DNA of 34,518 bases from Candidatus Latescibacterota bacterium. GTDB taxonomy: Bacteria; Latescibacterota; UBA2968; UBA8231. The notes beneath the pieces are model-generated. The model was not told the DNA's origin and searched no databases. It saw only the letters and a list, made by a program, of their open reading frames with translations. Shown in pieces: positions 26,123-33,335 of this stretch; the stretch's first letter is position 1; each line of letters opens with the position of its first letter. The DNA lies in NCBI GenBank assembly GCA_022825185.1, contig JAJDYK010000230.1, positions 1-34,518 on the forward strand, read 5' to 3'. Made by a program: the position numbers and the translations under genes.

Positions 26123-26152
26123 AAGCTACGTTTGCCCTCATTAGCTTGTCAA
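26123..26152 (-). promoter_or_regulatory. Candidate promoter for the PhyH gene
   Basis: On the minus strand TTGACA (26152-26147) is a perfect -35 hexamer. TAGCTT (26128-26123) is the best -10 at 18 bases spacing, matching three of six. It lies in the 150-base divergent gap. The weak -10 limits confidence. Confidence 0.35.
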
Positions 26153-26222
26153 TAATTTTAACCACTGGCAGTTTTTTCGATAATTTAGATATCTCAAACT
26201 AACAAACCGCAAAGGCAACGGG

Positions 26223-26906
26223 ATGCACAAAATCTACGGCGACGAGCGCTGGCACCGCGCAGCCGAACGAGGCGGCGACTTCATCATCCTAGCCCAGATG
26301 CCCGATCCGCAACCGGCTTGGGCGCAGCAGTACAACTTGGCGATGGAGCCAGCTTGGGCGCGCAGATTTGAACCGCCCGCCATCACCGGCGGCGAGAGTT
26401 TTGGCGTGATGCAAATCCTGTTGGAACTCTATCTCGCATACGGCGAGCCGCGCTTTCTCGAACCTATTCCCCGCGCCCTAGCCTGGGCGAAAGCAGCGCA
26501 ATTGTCCGATGGGCGCATGGCCCGGTTCTACGAATTGCAGACCAACCGGCCGCTCTACTTTACCAAGGAATACGCGCTCACCTACAGCGATGCAGACCTG
26601 CCGACGCACTATGCCTTTAAGGTAGGCAGCCGCACAGATCGCATTGAAGGCTTATATCAGCGCATCCTCGCAGAAGGTCGCGAAACCATCCTAGCCGAAC
26701 GCGCCCAAGTGCGCCCGGTCGCTGCGGAACGGATCCAAACCATTATCGACGCCCTCGACGCAGAGGGCCGCTGGTTAGAAGGAGGTCGCCTGCGAAATCC
26801 CAAAGACCGCCACGCCCCCATCGTCGCCGAGGTCATCTCCTGCCGCACCTTCAACCGCAATCTCACCTTGCTATCTCAATACGTGGCCAGTCAGAATCGG
26901 CCGTGA
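26223..26906 (+). CDS. N-terminally truncated PL10-like pectate lyase-type protein
   Basis: The 227 residues look like the C-terminal part of a PelA/PL10 pectate lyase. WHRAAERGGDFIILAQMPDPQPAWAQQY, then EPAWARRFEPPAITGGESFGVMQ, are the conserved alpha/alpha-barrel segments, with a CRTFNRN stretch near the C-terminus. Full-length relatives have a signal peptide and some 100-200 further N-terminal residues. Here the protein starts immediately before the WHRAAERGGDF helix, with no signal peptide and no upstream extension. An AAAGG ribosome binding site is present, so a short product could be made. Whether it is active is doubtful: it may be a remnant or a cytoplasmic derivative. Confidence 0.75.
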   Translation: MHKIYGDERWHRAAERGGDFIILAQMPDPQPAWAQQYNLAMEPAWARRFEPPAITGGESFGVMQILLELYLAYGEPRFLEPIPRALAWAKAAQLSDGRMARFYELQTNRPLYFTKEYALTYSDADLPTHYAFKVGSRTDRIEGLYQRILAEGRETILAERAQVRPVAAERIQTIIDALDAEGRWLEGGRLRNPKDRHAPIVAEVISCRTFNRNLTLLSQYVASQNRP

Positions 26907-26957
26907 CGCACGCTGGCACCAGTGGCCGCTTTGGGGGCGGTGGATACGGTGGATTTA

Positions 26958-26992
26958 TCTGATAGATTTTTTGTCGGCTCGGGCATATCTTA
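26958..26992 (+). promoter_or_regulatory. Shared Cache-gene promoter box, copy 1
   Basis: Starts TCTGATAGATTT and ends GGGCATATCTTA. Within it TAGATT (26963-26968) and TATCTT (26986-26991) are 17 bases apart, a weak sigma70-like pair. The same arrangement with identical spacing precedes the other two Cache genes. The box begins 75 bases before the ATG at 27033. Confidence 0.55.
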
Positions 26993-27032
26993 ACCCTATA
27001 TCGTTTACATCCTCAATAGAGCGGAGGCCATT

Positions 27033-28673
27033 ATGAAATACTTGACCGCAGTAACCATTCTCGGGCTAGCCTACATCTTGCCCATCGCGCATCCCGCCAT
27101 AGCCCAATCGCCGGAGACAACCGCCAGCGAGGTGGTGGACGCAGAAACACTGCAAGCCTTTGTCGAAGGCGCAAGAGCGTGGTCGGAGACCTTTACCGAT
27201 CCCAACGATTTCGCGCCATATACTATCGCTATCAGTACCGAGGGTGACTGGAAGCACGGCAACACGTACCTCATCCTCATGTTGCCGAACGGCACGGTGA
27301 TCTTTCACGCCGAACACCCATCTGTGAACGGCAAGAGCCTGTACGAAACAGAAGACGCCCGTGGGAACAAAGTCGTCCAAGCCCTTCTGGCAGCAGCCGA
27401 GATGGGTGGAGCCCACGTCGAGTATTACTGGGATGATCCAGAGCAGGAGGGGGACGAAGAGACCGCAAAGATCGCCTACGCCACCAGCTATATCTCCGGA
27501 ACAACGGCTACCACGGTGGTCCTGATCGGCGGTTATTACCAGACCCCTCCGCAGGCCGTTGCGGCGACCTTCGATCCGTCGATCTTCCACCTCCCCGCGG
27601 TCACGGCCGCCGACGTGGTGGATCGCGAAACCCTCAGGGCCTTTGTACAGGGGACGAAGGACAGTTATGCCAATGCCCTAGAACAATTCGGAATCGATGA
27701 GCTCCTGCAACATCAGGATATCTTCAGAGAAGAAGGAGGGCCTTGGAGGCAGGGTTCCATTTACTTCTTCATGTTCACCACAGAGGGCCACGTAATCTTT
27801 CACGGTGCCGACCGGGCACGAGAGCTGAGGGATGCGATTGACTTCGAGGATGACAACGGAATCAAGGTCACTCAGGAACTCATCAAGCTGGCGAGGGAAG
27901 GCGGCGGCTTCCTCGAATATTACTACGACGATCCGGCGGTGACAGGAGACGAAGACACCGGCTCGCCCAAGGTGAGTTATGCGGAACTGTTCACGTTCCA
28001 GGGTCGGGAATATGTCTTAGGTGCCGGGTTCTATACTGGCGACCCCGACCATGCCCTGAGGACTGTTACCCGTACGGAGGTGGAGGCCACGGTCTTGGGC
28101 GACGCCGTCGAGGGATTGGCCGTCGAGTTTTCTCGCGCCATCACCGGCCGCCAGCCCAACTATGCCTGGAACGCGTTCACTGATGCCAGTGGCCACGTGT
28201 CCTTGACCATCTCCAGCACCCGTGGGGTGAGTGGTTACTATCGAGCTCGCGCCCGCAACGCCGCTGGCGAGGTCGTCGGCCAGTGGCACAGTATTCCTCT
28301 TAACCAGAACTACCGCCAAGTCTTGGAGCTACCGCTGGGCGGCGACAAGAGGCTCGTGCGCGTCGAACCACTGGCCGCCGCCAAGGCCGTGGCCGCAACC
28401 AGCGGTCTGGCACCCAATGTGCCCAACCCCTTCAACAGCGCCACGCAGATTGCCTACTACTTGTCCAGCCCCGGCCCAGTGCAGTTAGTGATCTACAATG
28501 TGCTAGGCCAGCGGGTGCGCACGTTGGTGGATCAGTTCCAAGCCGCTGGCTCCTACCAAGTCCAGTGGGATGCCCGCGACCAGCAAGGTGTCTCGCTGTC
28601 GTCGGGGGCCTATATCACCCGCCTGAGCTATCCCGGCGGGGAGCAGACGCAACGGCTGCTTTACCTCAAGTAG
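27033..28673 (+). CDS. Secreted tandem-Cache protein with FlgD/type IX-like C-terminal tail
   Basis: The 546-residue protein has a signal peptide (cleavage near AIA|Q, 24/25). Two sCache_2-like domains follow: about 33-170 (GDWKHGNTYLILM, FHAEHP, VEYYWDDP, KIAYATSY, GGYY) and about 191-334 (GPWRQGSIYFFMF, FHGADR, LEYYYDDP, KVSYAELF, GAGFY). A beta-rich linker (345-450) comes next. The C-terminal tail (463-546) has NPFNSATQIAYYL, YNVLGQRVRTLV and DARDQQGVSLSSGAY. Cache domains normally sense small carboxylates or amino acids in membrane receptors; here there is no membrane helix or output domain, so ligand binding outside the cell or in the periplasm is inferred. A GGAGG site precedes the ATG. 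A terminator follows at 28705. Confidence 0.9.
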   Translation: MKYLTAVTILGLAYILPIAHPAIAQSPETTASEVVDAETLQAFVEGARAWSETFTDPNDFAPYTIAISTEGDWKHGNTYLILMLPNGTVIFHAEHPSVNGKSLYETEDARGNKVVQALLAAAEMGGAHVEYYWDDPEQEGDEETAKIAYATSYISGTTATTVVLIGGYYQTPPQAVAATFDPSIFHLPAVTAADVVDRETLRAFVQGTKDSYANALEQFGIDELLQHQDIFREEGGPWRQGSIYFFMFTTEGHVIFHGADRARELRDAIDFEDDNGIKVTQELIKLAREGGGFLEYYYDDPAVTGDEDTGSPKVSYAELFTFQGREYVLGAGFYTGDPDHALRTVTRTEVEATVLGDAVEGLAVEFSRAITGRQPNYAWNAFTDASGHVSLTISSTRGVSGYYRARARNAAGEVVGQWHSIPLNQNYRQVLELPLGGDKRLVRVEPLAAAKAVAATSGLAPNVPNPFNSATQIAYYLSSPGPVQLVIYNVLGQRVRTLVDQFQAAGSYQVQWDARDQQGVSLSSGAYITRLSYPGGEQTQRLLYLK

Positions 28674-28704
28674 CGCCGGAGCGATTCGATAGGAAGCGCG
28701 CAAG

Positions 28705-28769
28705 AAGCCGTCTGGAGACACCTAATAAGCCTTGAGCAGAGGCGTACGGAGTTTTCAGGCGGCTTTTTT
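28705..28769 (+). terminator. Intrinsic terminator after the first Cache gene
   Basis: AAGCCGTCTG (28705-28714) pairs with CAGGCGGCTT (28756-28765); the single mismatch is a G-U wobble in RNA. It is followed by a T-run (28764-28769) and further U-rich sequence. The loop of about 40 bases contains a small GCCT/AGGC stem. It separates the first Cache gene from the second, which has its own promoter box. Confidence 0.6.
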
Positions 28770-28803
28770 GTTTGTTGCAAATGCTGGACGACAGAGACAA
28801 ATG

Positions 28804-28838
28804 TCTGATAGATTTATTCTAAGATCGGGCATATCTTA
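28804..28838 (+). promoter_or_regulatory. Shared Cache-gene promoter box, copy 2
   Basis: Starts TCTGATAGATTT and ends GGGCATATCTTA, with the same 17-base TAGATT/TATCTT spacing as copies 1 and 3. It begins 78 bases before the ATG at 28882 and lies just downstream of the terminator at 28705-28769. Confidence 0.55.
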
Positions 28839-28881
28839 TTTTATAAGTATTCACATCCTTACCAAGGGATAGGAGACCACC

Positions 28882-29946
28882 ATGAAGCGTCTAATCACAG
28901 TACTCAATCTGGGGCTAGCCAGCCTCTTACCCACCGTGCATCCCGCTGCGGCCCAATCTCCGGCGGTAACCGCCAGCGAGGTAGTGGACGCAGAAACGCT
29001 AAAAGCCTTCGTGGAAGGCGTGAAAGCGCGCATTGAGGAGATAGACGAGGGGAAAGAACTGCTGACGCCGTTTATCTCCAGCCTCAGGGAAGAAGGAGAC
29101 TGGAGGCACGGGAACCTGTACCTCATTCTACTGAGCGATGAAGGGACCGTCTTGTTCCACGCCGACGATGAGCATGCGGGAGACAAGAACCTCCTTGCGC
29201 TCGAAGACGATCGCGGGAATACAGTCGTGCAGGATCTCATCGCCGCCTCGGAGACAGGCGGCCACGTTGAGTATTACTGGGACGATCCAGCGCAGGAAGG
29301 CGACGAAGACACCCCCAAGATCGCTTATGCCACCCAGTTTTCCGGCCAGGCATACGGCAACACGAACGTCCTGATTGGAGGATATTATCAGGATGTATCA
29401 CATGTTCCTCCGCCCGTGTACGACCTCTCGCTCATTCCGCGTCCAGAGGTGACGGCCACCGACGTTACGGACCTCGAAAGCCTCCAGGCTTTTGTAACGG
29501 GAGCGCTTCAGGCCTATGTCGCCGCGTTGCAGGAACATGGAGCCGAGCGCTACAGGGACATCCTGAACGTTTTCAGAGCAAAAGAAGGAGATTGGCGGCA
29601 TGGCTCCATCTACCTGTTCATCTTTACCACGAACGGATACGTAATTTTTCATGGAGCGGATCGGACACTGGAAGCTCGGACCGTGCTCGACTCTGAGGAC
29701 ATCAACGGGCTCAAGATCGTCCAAGAACTCATCAAGGCAGCTAGAGCAGGGGGCGGCTACGTCGAATACTATTACAACGATCCGTCGGTAACGGGAGACG
29801 AAGACACCGGCTCGCCCAAGGTGAGTTATGCCAAATCCTTTACCACGAAAACTGGCCGGGAGATTGTCGTCGGTGCTGGGATATATATGGGAGCCGCTAC
29901 AGCGGTGGAAAGACGGTCCTGGGGACAGCTCAAAAGCCGCTTTTAG
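28882..29946 (+). CDS. Secreted tandem-Cache protein with short WGQLKSRF tail
   Basis: The 354-residue protein has a signal peptide (cleavage near AAA|Q, 24/25) almost identical to that of its neighbours. Two sCache_2-like domains follow: about 33-170 (GDWRHGNLYLILL, FHADDE, VEYYWDDP, KIAYATQF, GGYY) and about 191-336 (GDWRHGSIYLFIF, FHGADR, VEYYYNDP, KVSYAKSF, GAGIY). It then ends in a short tail, AVERRSWGQLKSRF (341-354), in place of the FlgD-like module of the upstream protein. There are no membrane helices after the signal and no signalling domain. The ribosome binding site is GGAG. It is a duplicate of the gene at 27033 that lost the long tail, or an ancestral form without it. Confidence 0.9.
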   Translation: MKRLITVLNLGLASLLPTVHPAAAQSPAVTASEVVDAETLKAFVEGVKARIEEIDEGKELLTPFISSLREEGDWRHGNLYLILLSDEGTVLFHADDEHAGDKNLLALEDDRGNTVVQDLIAASETGGHVEYYWDDPAQEGDEDTPKIAYATQFSGQAYGNTNVLIGGYYQDVSHVPPPVYDLSLIPRPEVTATDVTDLESLQAFVTGALQAYVAALQEHGAERYRDILNVFRAKEGDWRHGSIYLFIFTTNGYVIFHGADRTLEARTVLDSEDINGLKIVQELIKAARAGGGYVEYYYNDPSVTGDEDTGSPKVSYAKSFTTKTGREIVVGAGIYMGAATAVERRSWGQLKSRF

Positions 29947-29981
29947 CATTGTGCAGAACACGTCTTTTGCAGGTGGGCTTG

Positions 29982-30016
29982 TCTGATAGATTTTTTTCGG
30001 GATCAGGCGTATCTTA
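29982..30016 (+). promoter_or_regulatory. Shared Cache-gene promoter box, copy 3
   Basis: Starts TCTGATAGATTT and ends AGGCGTATCTTA, with the TAGATT/TATCTT pair again 17 bases apart. It begins 77 bases before the ATG at 30059. Two bases differ in the right half compared with copies 1 and 2. Confidence 0.55.
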
Positions 30017-30058
30017 TTCCATATCATTACACATTCTCACCTAAAAAAGGAGATCGTC

Positions 30059-30622
30059 ATGAAGCGTCTAACAGCAGTACTCATACTGGCGCTGGCCACC
30101 CTCTTGCCCGCCGCGCATCCCGCCGTCGCCCAAGACCCAGAGGTAACAGCCGGTGATGTAGTGGACCGGGAAACCCTGAAGGCCTTTGTACTCGCGGCGA
30201 AGGCATACGGGGATCAAGCCTCAAGCCTTCCCGAGTATCTGGCTATCTTGCAGGAATTCAGAACCGAAGGACCTTGGAAGCAGGGATCCATCTACCTCTT
30301 TCTTTTTACCACTGAAGGTCTCTTCATCCTGCACGGAGCGGATCCAAGCCTCGAAGGTCAAAACTTGATTGACCTCGAAGACGCCAACGGAGTCAAAATG
30401 GTTCAAGAGCTCATCGCCGTGGCGGCTGAGGGCGGCGGCTACGTCGAGTATCTTTGGCCCAATCCAGCGATAGAAGGAGACACCGGCTCGCCTAAAGTGA
30501 GCTACGCCATCCCCTATTCCGCGCTCGGCCAAGACTTTGTCTTAGGCTCTGGCTTTTTTCCGGAATCCGCTTCTACAGCAGTTGAAGGCCAATCTTGGGG
30601 ACAGCTCAAAAGTCACTTTTAG
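30059..30622 (+). CDS. Secreted single-Cache protein with short WGQLKSHF tail
   Basis: The 187-residue protein has a signal peptide (cleavage near AVA|Q, 24/25) and one sCache_2-like domain (about 32-167: GPWKQGSIYLFLF, LHGADPSLEG, VEYLWPNP, KVSYAIPY, GSGFF). It ends in TAVEGQSWGQLKSHF, which is the tail of the 354-residue neighbour with two changes. Its single domain is most like the second domain of the upstream proteins. It may be the simplest member of a family built by duplication. The AAAAAGGAG ribosome binding site is strong. It is secreted, with no membrane anchor or output domain. Confidence 0.9.
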   Translation: MKRLTAVLILALATLLPAAHPAVAQDPEVTAGDVVDRETLKAFVLAAKAYGDQASSLPEYLAILQEFRTEGPWKQGSIYLFLFTTEGLFILHGADPSLEGQNLIDLEDANGVKMVQELIAVAAEGGGYVEYLWPNPAIEGDTGSPKVSYAIPYSALGQDFVLGSGFFPESASTAVEGQSWGQLKSHF

Positions 30623-30634
30623 ACGCGCACTTGA

Positions 30635-30808
30635 ACGAGCGATAAGCAGCGGTGGGTGGATACACGGAATCTGGTACGATGGAGTAACAAGGCAGGGCAG
30701 AGCGTCGAGACTTACGCGCATATCTATCAAGGGGCGCATGAACAACTCCGAGGCCGTCCAACACGAACGTTCAACACCCAAACACTCATAACCGGAACAC
30801 AACTTTGA
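30635..30808 (+). pseudogene. Possible tyrosine-recombinase (integrase) C-terminal remnant
   Basis: An open frame without a start codon reads through 30635-30808, with SVETYAHIYQGAHEQLRG near its middle. The TYAH motif followed by a charged helix resembles the catalytic Tyr region at the C-terminus of phage-type integrases, but the usual LGH box is replaced by RWSNKAG. The upstream part of an integrase gene is absent. It overlaps the start of the outer-membrane gene by four bases. Support is one short motif, so this is tentative. Confidence 0.3.
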
Positions 30809-33099
30809 GCTTGGGAGCCACAAGAAGATCGGCCGTATCGGTCGTCTGGCATCTAGCCGTGTTCCTGTCAGGCGTCTGTGCTATAGCTCCGGCGTCCGTG
30901 GTTGCACAGGGCATCCGCTATCACCTGCGGCCCGCCGCGACTTGGACGCAGTGGGACGGTGCTCTCGGCCTGGAGAATGGTCGATTCCTCGGCGGCACGG
31001 CCGGCATTGGGTTCGGGCGGCACGTCGATCTGACGGGTTTCTACATGCGGAGCGATAATCGCTGGACGAATCTGTCCACTATTCCATTCGCCGCCGAGGA
31101 GGAAAAGCCCCTAACAGACCAATCGGTGGATATCATCTCCTACGGGAGCGAATTGTCCATCGGGCTCGCGAGCGGCTCCCTCGTACCATTGCTCATGGGA
31201 GGAGGAGGTATCCTGCGATTTCGGCCTGCGGCCGGGGAAGAGATTCAGCGCATCCAATTGAAATACGGGCTGGGATTCCGAACCCTCCTGACGGACGCGC
31301 TCGAGGCCGAGGTGATGCTGGAGCGCAACCGATACCACCTAGATCCGCTGGATCGGGCCGTACCCGTTTCCGAAGGCGACTCGGCGGTTGCGGAAGATCT
31401 GGATGCGGATGCCCTGCGCCGAGACTTGGCGGTTCGAGTGGGTCTGGGGCTACGGCTGGGAGAGGTGGACTACAACCAAGTGCGGGACTTGGACCGGACC
31501 GGGTCTCGGCTGTCGCTTGAGCCTTTCGGGGGGTTACAGACGTTCGATGCCGACCTAGGCATCAATCACCAATCCATCGCGGGCTTCCGCGCGGGTTTCG
31601 ACCTCGGGCCCTTCCTTGGGCTGAGCGGTTTCTGGTGGCGCGGGGTCAACGACGACTTTGACGCTTGGGAGGGGGTCGAGGGATACGGCGGTGAGGCGCA
31701 GTTCAATCTGAGTAGCGACGCCGAGGTCTCTCCGCATTTGTTGGTCGGCGGCGGAAAGATGGTATTCGCGCCCGACTTCGATGAAGGGGGCGTGGACGTC
31801 CCGGCTGATCGCAAGGCGTTGGTTCTCGGGGGAGGCCTTGATGCTCGGCTCGGTCCGCGTCTGCGTCTGTCGGCTACTGCCCGGGACTACATCGTGACGG
31901 GTCCGGGCTTAGGCGATGCACCCCCGGACTTGCAAGATGTCCAAGATCCGCGGCAACTTGCCCACAACTGGCAGATGTCGGTCGGGCTGAAGATCCTCGT
32001 GGGCGGCGACATCCGTTCAAGCCGTGCCGAGGCCGCCCGCTCGGGAGCAGTCGCCGCGCCGATGACACGTGGGGAAGCGGTTCCGGCGGAGGACGAACGA
32101 GCTGAGCAGACACAGATCCAAGCTGGTACTCAAGCCGGACTCGTCCCGGAGCAGATGATCATCCAGGTGCCCGGGAGTGACGAGCCTCTGATTGTATCCA
32201 ATCCCGTCGCCTCTCCCCCTATCATCGTGATCCCCATTAGCATTCCGGCGTACGGCCTTCCGGGTGGGGCGGAGGATACGCCTGCGACCGCTGGCGCAGA
32301 TGTGATGACGCTGGCCGATTTCCGCGATCTCCTACGCGCCGAACTCGCGCGTGCGAGCGCATCTAGCAGCCCAGCGACCGCTTCATCCGGCACCGACGTT
32401 TCGCAAGCCGACCTCAAGGCGGTCGAGGCTCGGGTGGAACTCCTGAAGTCTCGCCTCGACGACATGCAGCGGAGACTCGACGAGATCGCCCGCACAGAGG
32501 CCGCCGCCGATACCCGCCTAGCGGAACTCCTGAAGTCCCGCCTCGACGACATGCAGGGGAGACTCGACGAGATAGCCCGCACGAAAGCCACTGCCGATAC
32601 GCTGCCAGCCGAGCCCGACGCTGGTGTCGAGGCCCTCGTCTTCGGGCACACTGGCCTAGATTCCTCGCTCGGATTCCCAGCCCGGGAACTCCGGCCCTAT
32701 ACGGCTATCCAGTTCAGCCGCCACTGGCAATGGGTCGCTGGCTTTGCATGGGAACGGGGCCCCAGCAACATCCTCGACGGGTTCAACATCGTCCCCGAAA
32801 TTGCCTTGGGCTTCGGCCAAGGCAAACCCACTTGGATGGCATCGGGCAACTTTCAGTACCGGTTCCCCTGGGTATTCGAGCGCGACTCGTTCTGGATCAG
32901 CCCGGTTACCTCATTCGGTCTCGGACTGCTGAACCAAGATGGCACCGGACTCGTGCTCAACGCATCCTATGGTATCCACGTGCAACTGCGGCGCGACCGC
33001 GGGGATGGCACCCCCCCCGTAAACCTCTATGTTGCCCACCAAGGGGTTGGTCTCTTTCATCGCGACCGACTGATTTTCGGATTGAGCCTAGAGAGATGA
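30805..33099 (+). CDS. Outer-membrane protein with two beta-barrel-like regions and a coiled-coil linker
   Basis: The 764-residue protein begins with a signal peptide (hydrophobic 14-34, cleavage near VVA|Q). The N-terminal region (about 36-395) has alternating strands typical of an outer-membrane barrel (for example IRYHLRPAATWTQWDGALGL, LGLRLGEVDY). A low-complexity linker (about 400-520) follows. A coiled coil with two 29-residue repeats starting ELLKSRLDDMQ sits at about 545-600. A second strand-rich region runs from about 625 to the end (TAIQFSRHWQWVAGFAWERG, FGLGLLNQDGTGL). I do not recognise the family; a porin-like or structural surface role is inferred. The TTG start at 30805 lacks a ribosome binding site, so the start is uncertain. 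Confidence 0.75.
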   Translation: MSLGATRRSAVSVVWHLAVFLSGVCAIAPASVVAQGIRYHLRPAATWTQWDGALGLENGRFLGGTAGIGFGRHVDLTGFYMRSDNRWTNLSTIPFAAEEEKPLTDQSVDIISYGSELSIGLASGSLVPLLMGGGGILRFRPAAGEEIQRIQLKYGLGFRTLLTDALEAEVMLERNRYHLDPLDRAVPVSEGDSAVAEDLDADALRRDLAVRVGLGLRLGEVDYNQVRDLDRTGSRLSLEPFGGLQTFDADLGINHQSIAGFRAGFDLGPFLGLSGFWWRGVNDDFDAWEGVEGYGGEAQFNLSSDAEVSPHLLVGGGKMVFAPDFDEGGVDVPADRKALVLGGGLDARLGPRLRLSATARDYIVTGPGLGDAPPDLQDVQDPRQLAHNWQMSVGLKILVGGDIRSSRAEAARSGAVAAPMTRGEAVPAEDERAEQTQIQAGTQAGLVPEQMIIQVPGSDEPLIVSNPVASPPIIVIPISIPAYGLPGGAEDTPATAGADVMTLADFRDLLRAELARASASSSPATASSGTDVSQADLKAVEARVELLKSRLDDMQRRLDEIARTEAAADTRLAELLKSRLDDMQGRLDEIARTKATADTLPAEPDAGVEALVFGHTGLDSSLGFPARELRPYTAIQFSRHWQWVAGFAWERGPSNILDGFNIVPEIALGFGQGKPTWMASGNFQYRFPWVFERDSFWISPVTSFGLGLLNQDGTGLVLNASYGIHVQLRRDRGDGTPPVNLYVAHQGVGLFHRDRLIFGLSLER
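32437..32601 (+). repeat. Two 87-base tandem repeats encoding a coiled coil
   Basis: Copies begin at 32437 and 32524, each starting GAACTCCTGAAGTC. The period is 87 bases or 29 residues, and the second copy diverges after about 79 bases. Most substitutions between the copies keep the coiled-coil pattern, which suggests a recent in-frame duplication within the outer-membrane gene. Confidence 0.8.
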
Positions 33100-33133
33100 G
33101 GGACCGCGACTGTCGTGCCACCCAAGTAGAAGA

Positions 33134-33274
33134 GGCGATATCGCGATCAAAGGGCAGGTGTTCGAGGTGCTGCTCGAAGAGTACCCATTCGGGCACTCGG
33201 AAGCGAGATACGAAATTTGGCTCATGTCCACAAGCCGCATTGCGGTTGATGACGGTATCTATTTTTTTCATTAA
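33134..33274 (+). other. Short open frame with coding-like composition, possible gene remnant
   Basis: One frame between the outer-membrane gene and the sulfatase gene reads GDIAIKGQVFEVLLEEYPFG, continues with HSEARYEIWLM and ends ...GIYFFH, stop at 33272. A GTG at 33158 after GGGCAG could start a 38-residue peptide. Composition is protein-like, but I recognise no family and there is no clear start, so it may be the end of a decayed gene. Confidence 0.25.
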
Positions 33275-33335
33275 AAATGAGGTGATATCCTAGACAGATG
33301 CCCATTTCGCTTCGCACTATCGACTGCAGGTTCCC

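Noticed and set aside
28674..28881. Loop-rich hairpin as a riboswitch
   Set aside because: The stem followed by a T-run directly after a gene fits an intrinsic terminator better, and no known aptamer core was recognised.
26958..30016. Repeated boxes as a CRISPR array
   Set aside because: Only three copies, about 1 to 2 kb apart, each directly upstream of a gene.
30582..30791. 69-residue frame between the Cache array and the barrel gene
   Set aside because: Starts inside the Cache gene, no ribosome binding site, no recognisable domain; the competing frame has the integrase-like motif.
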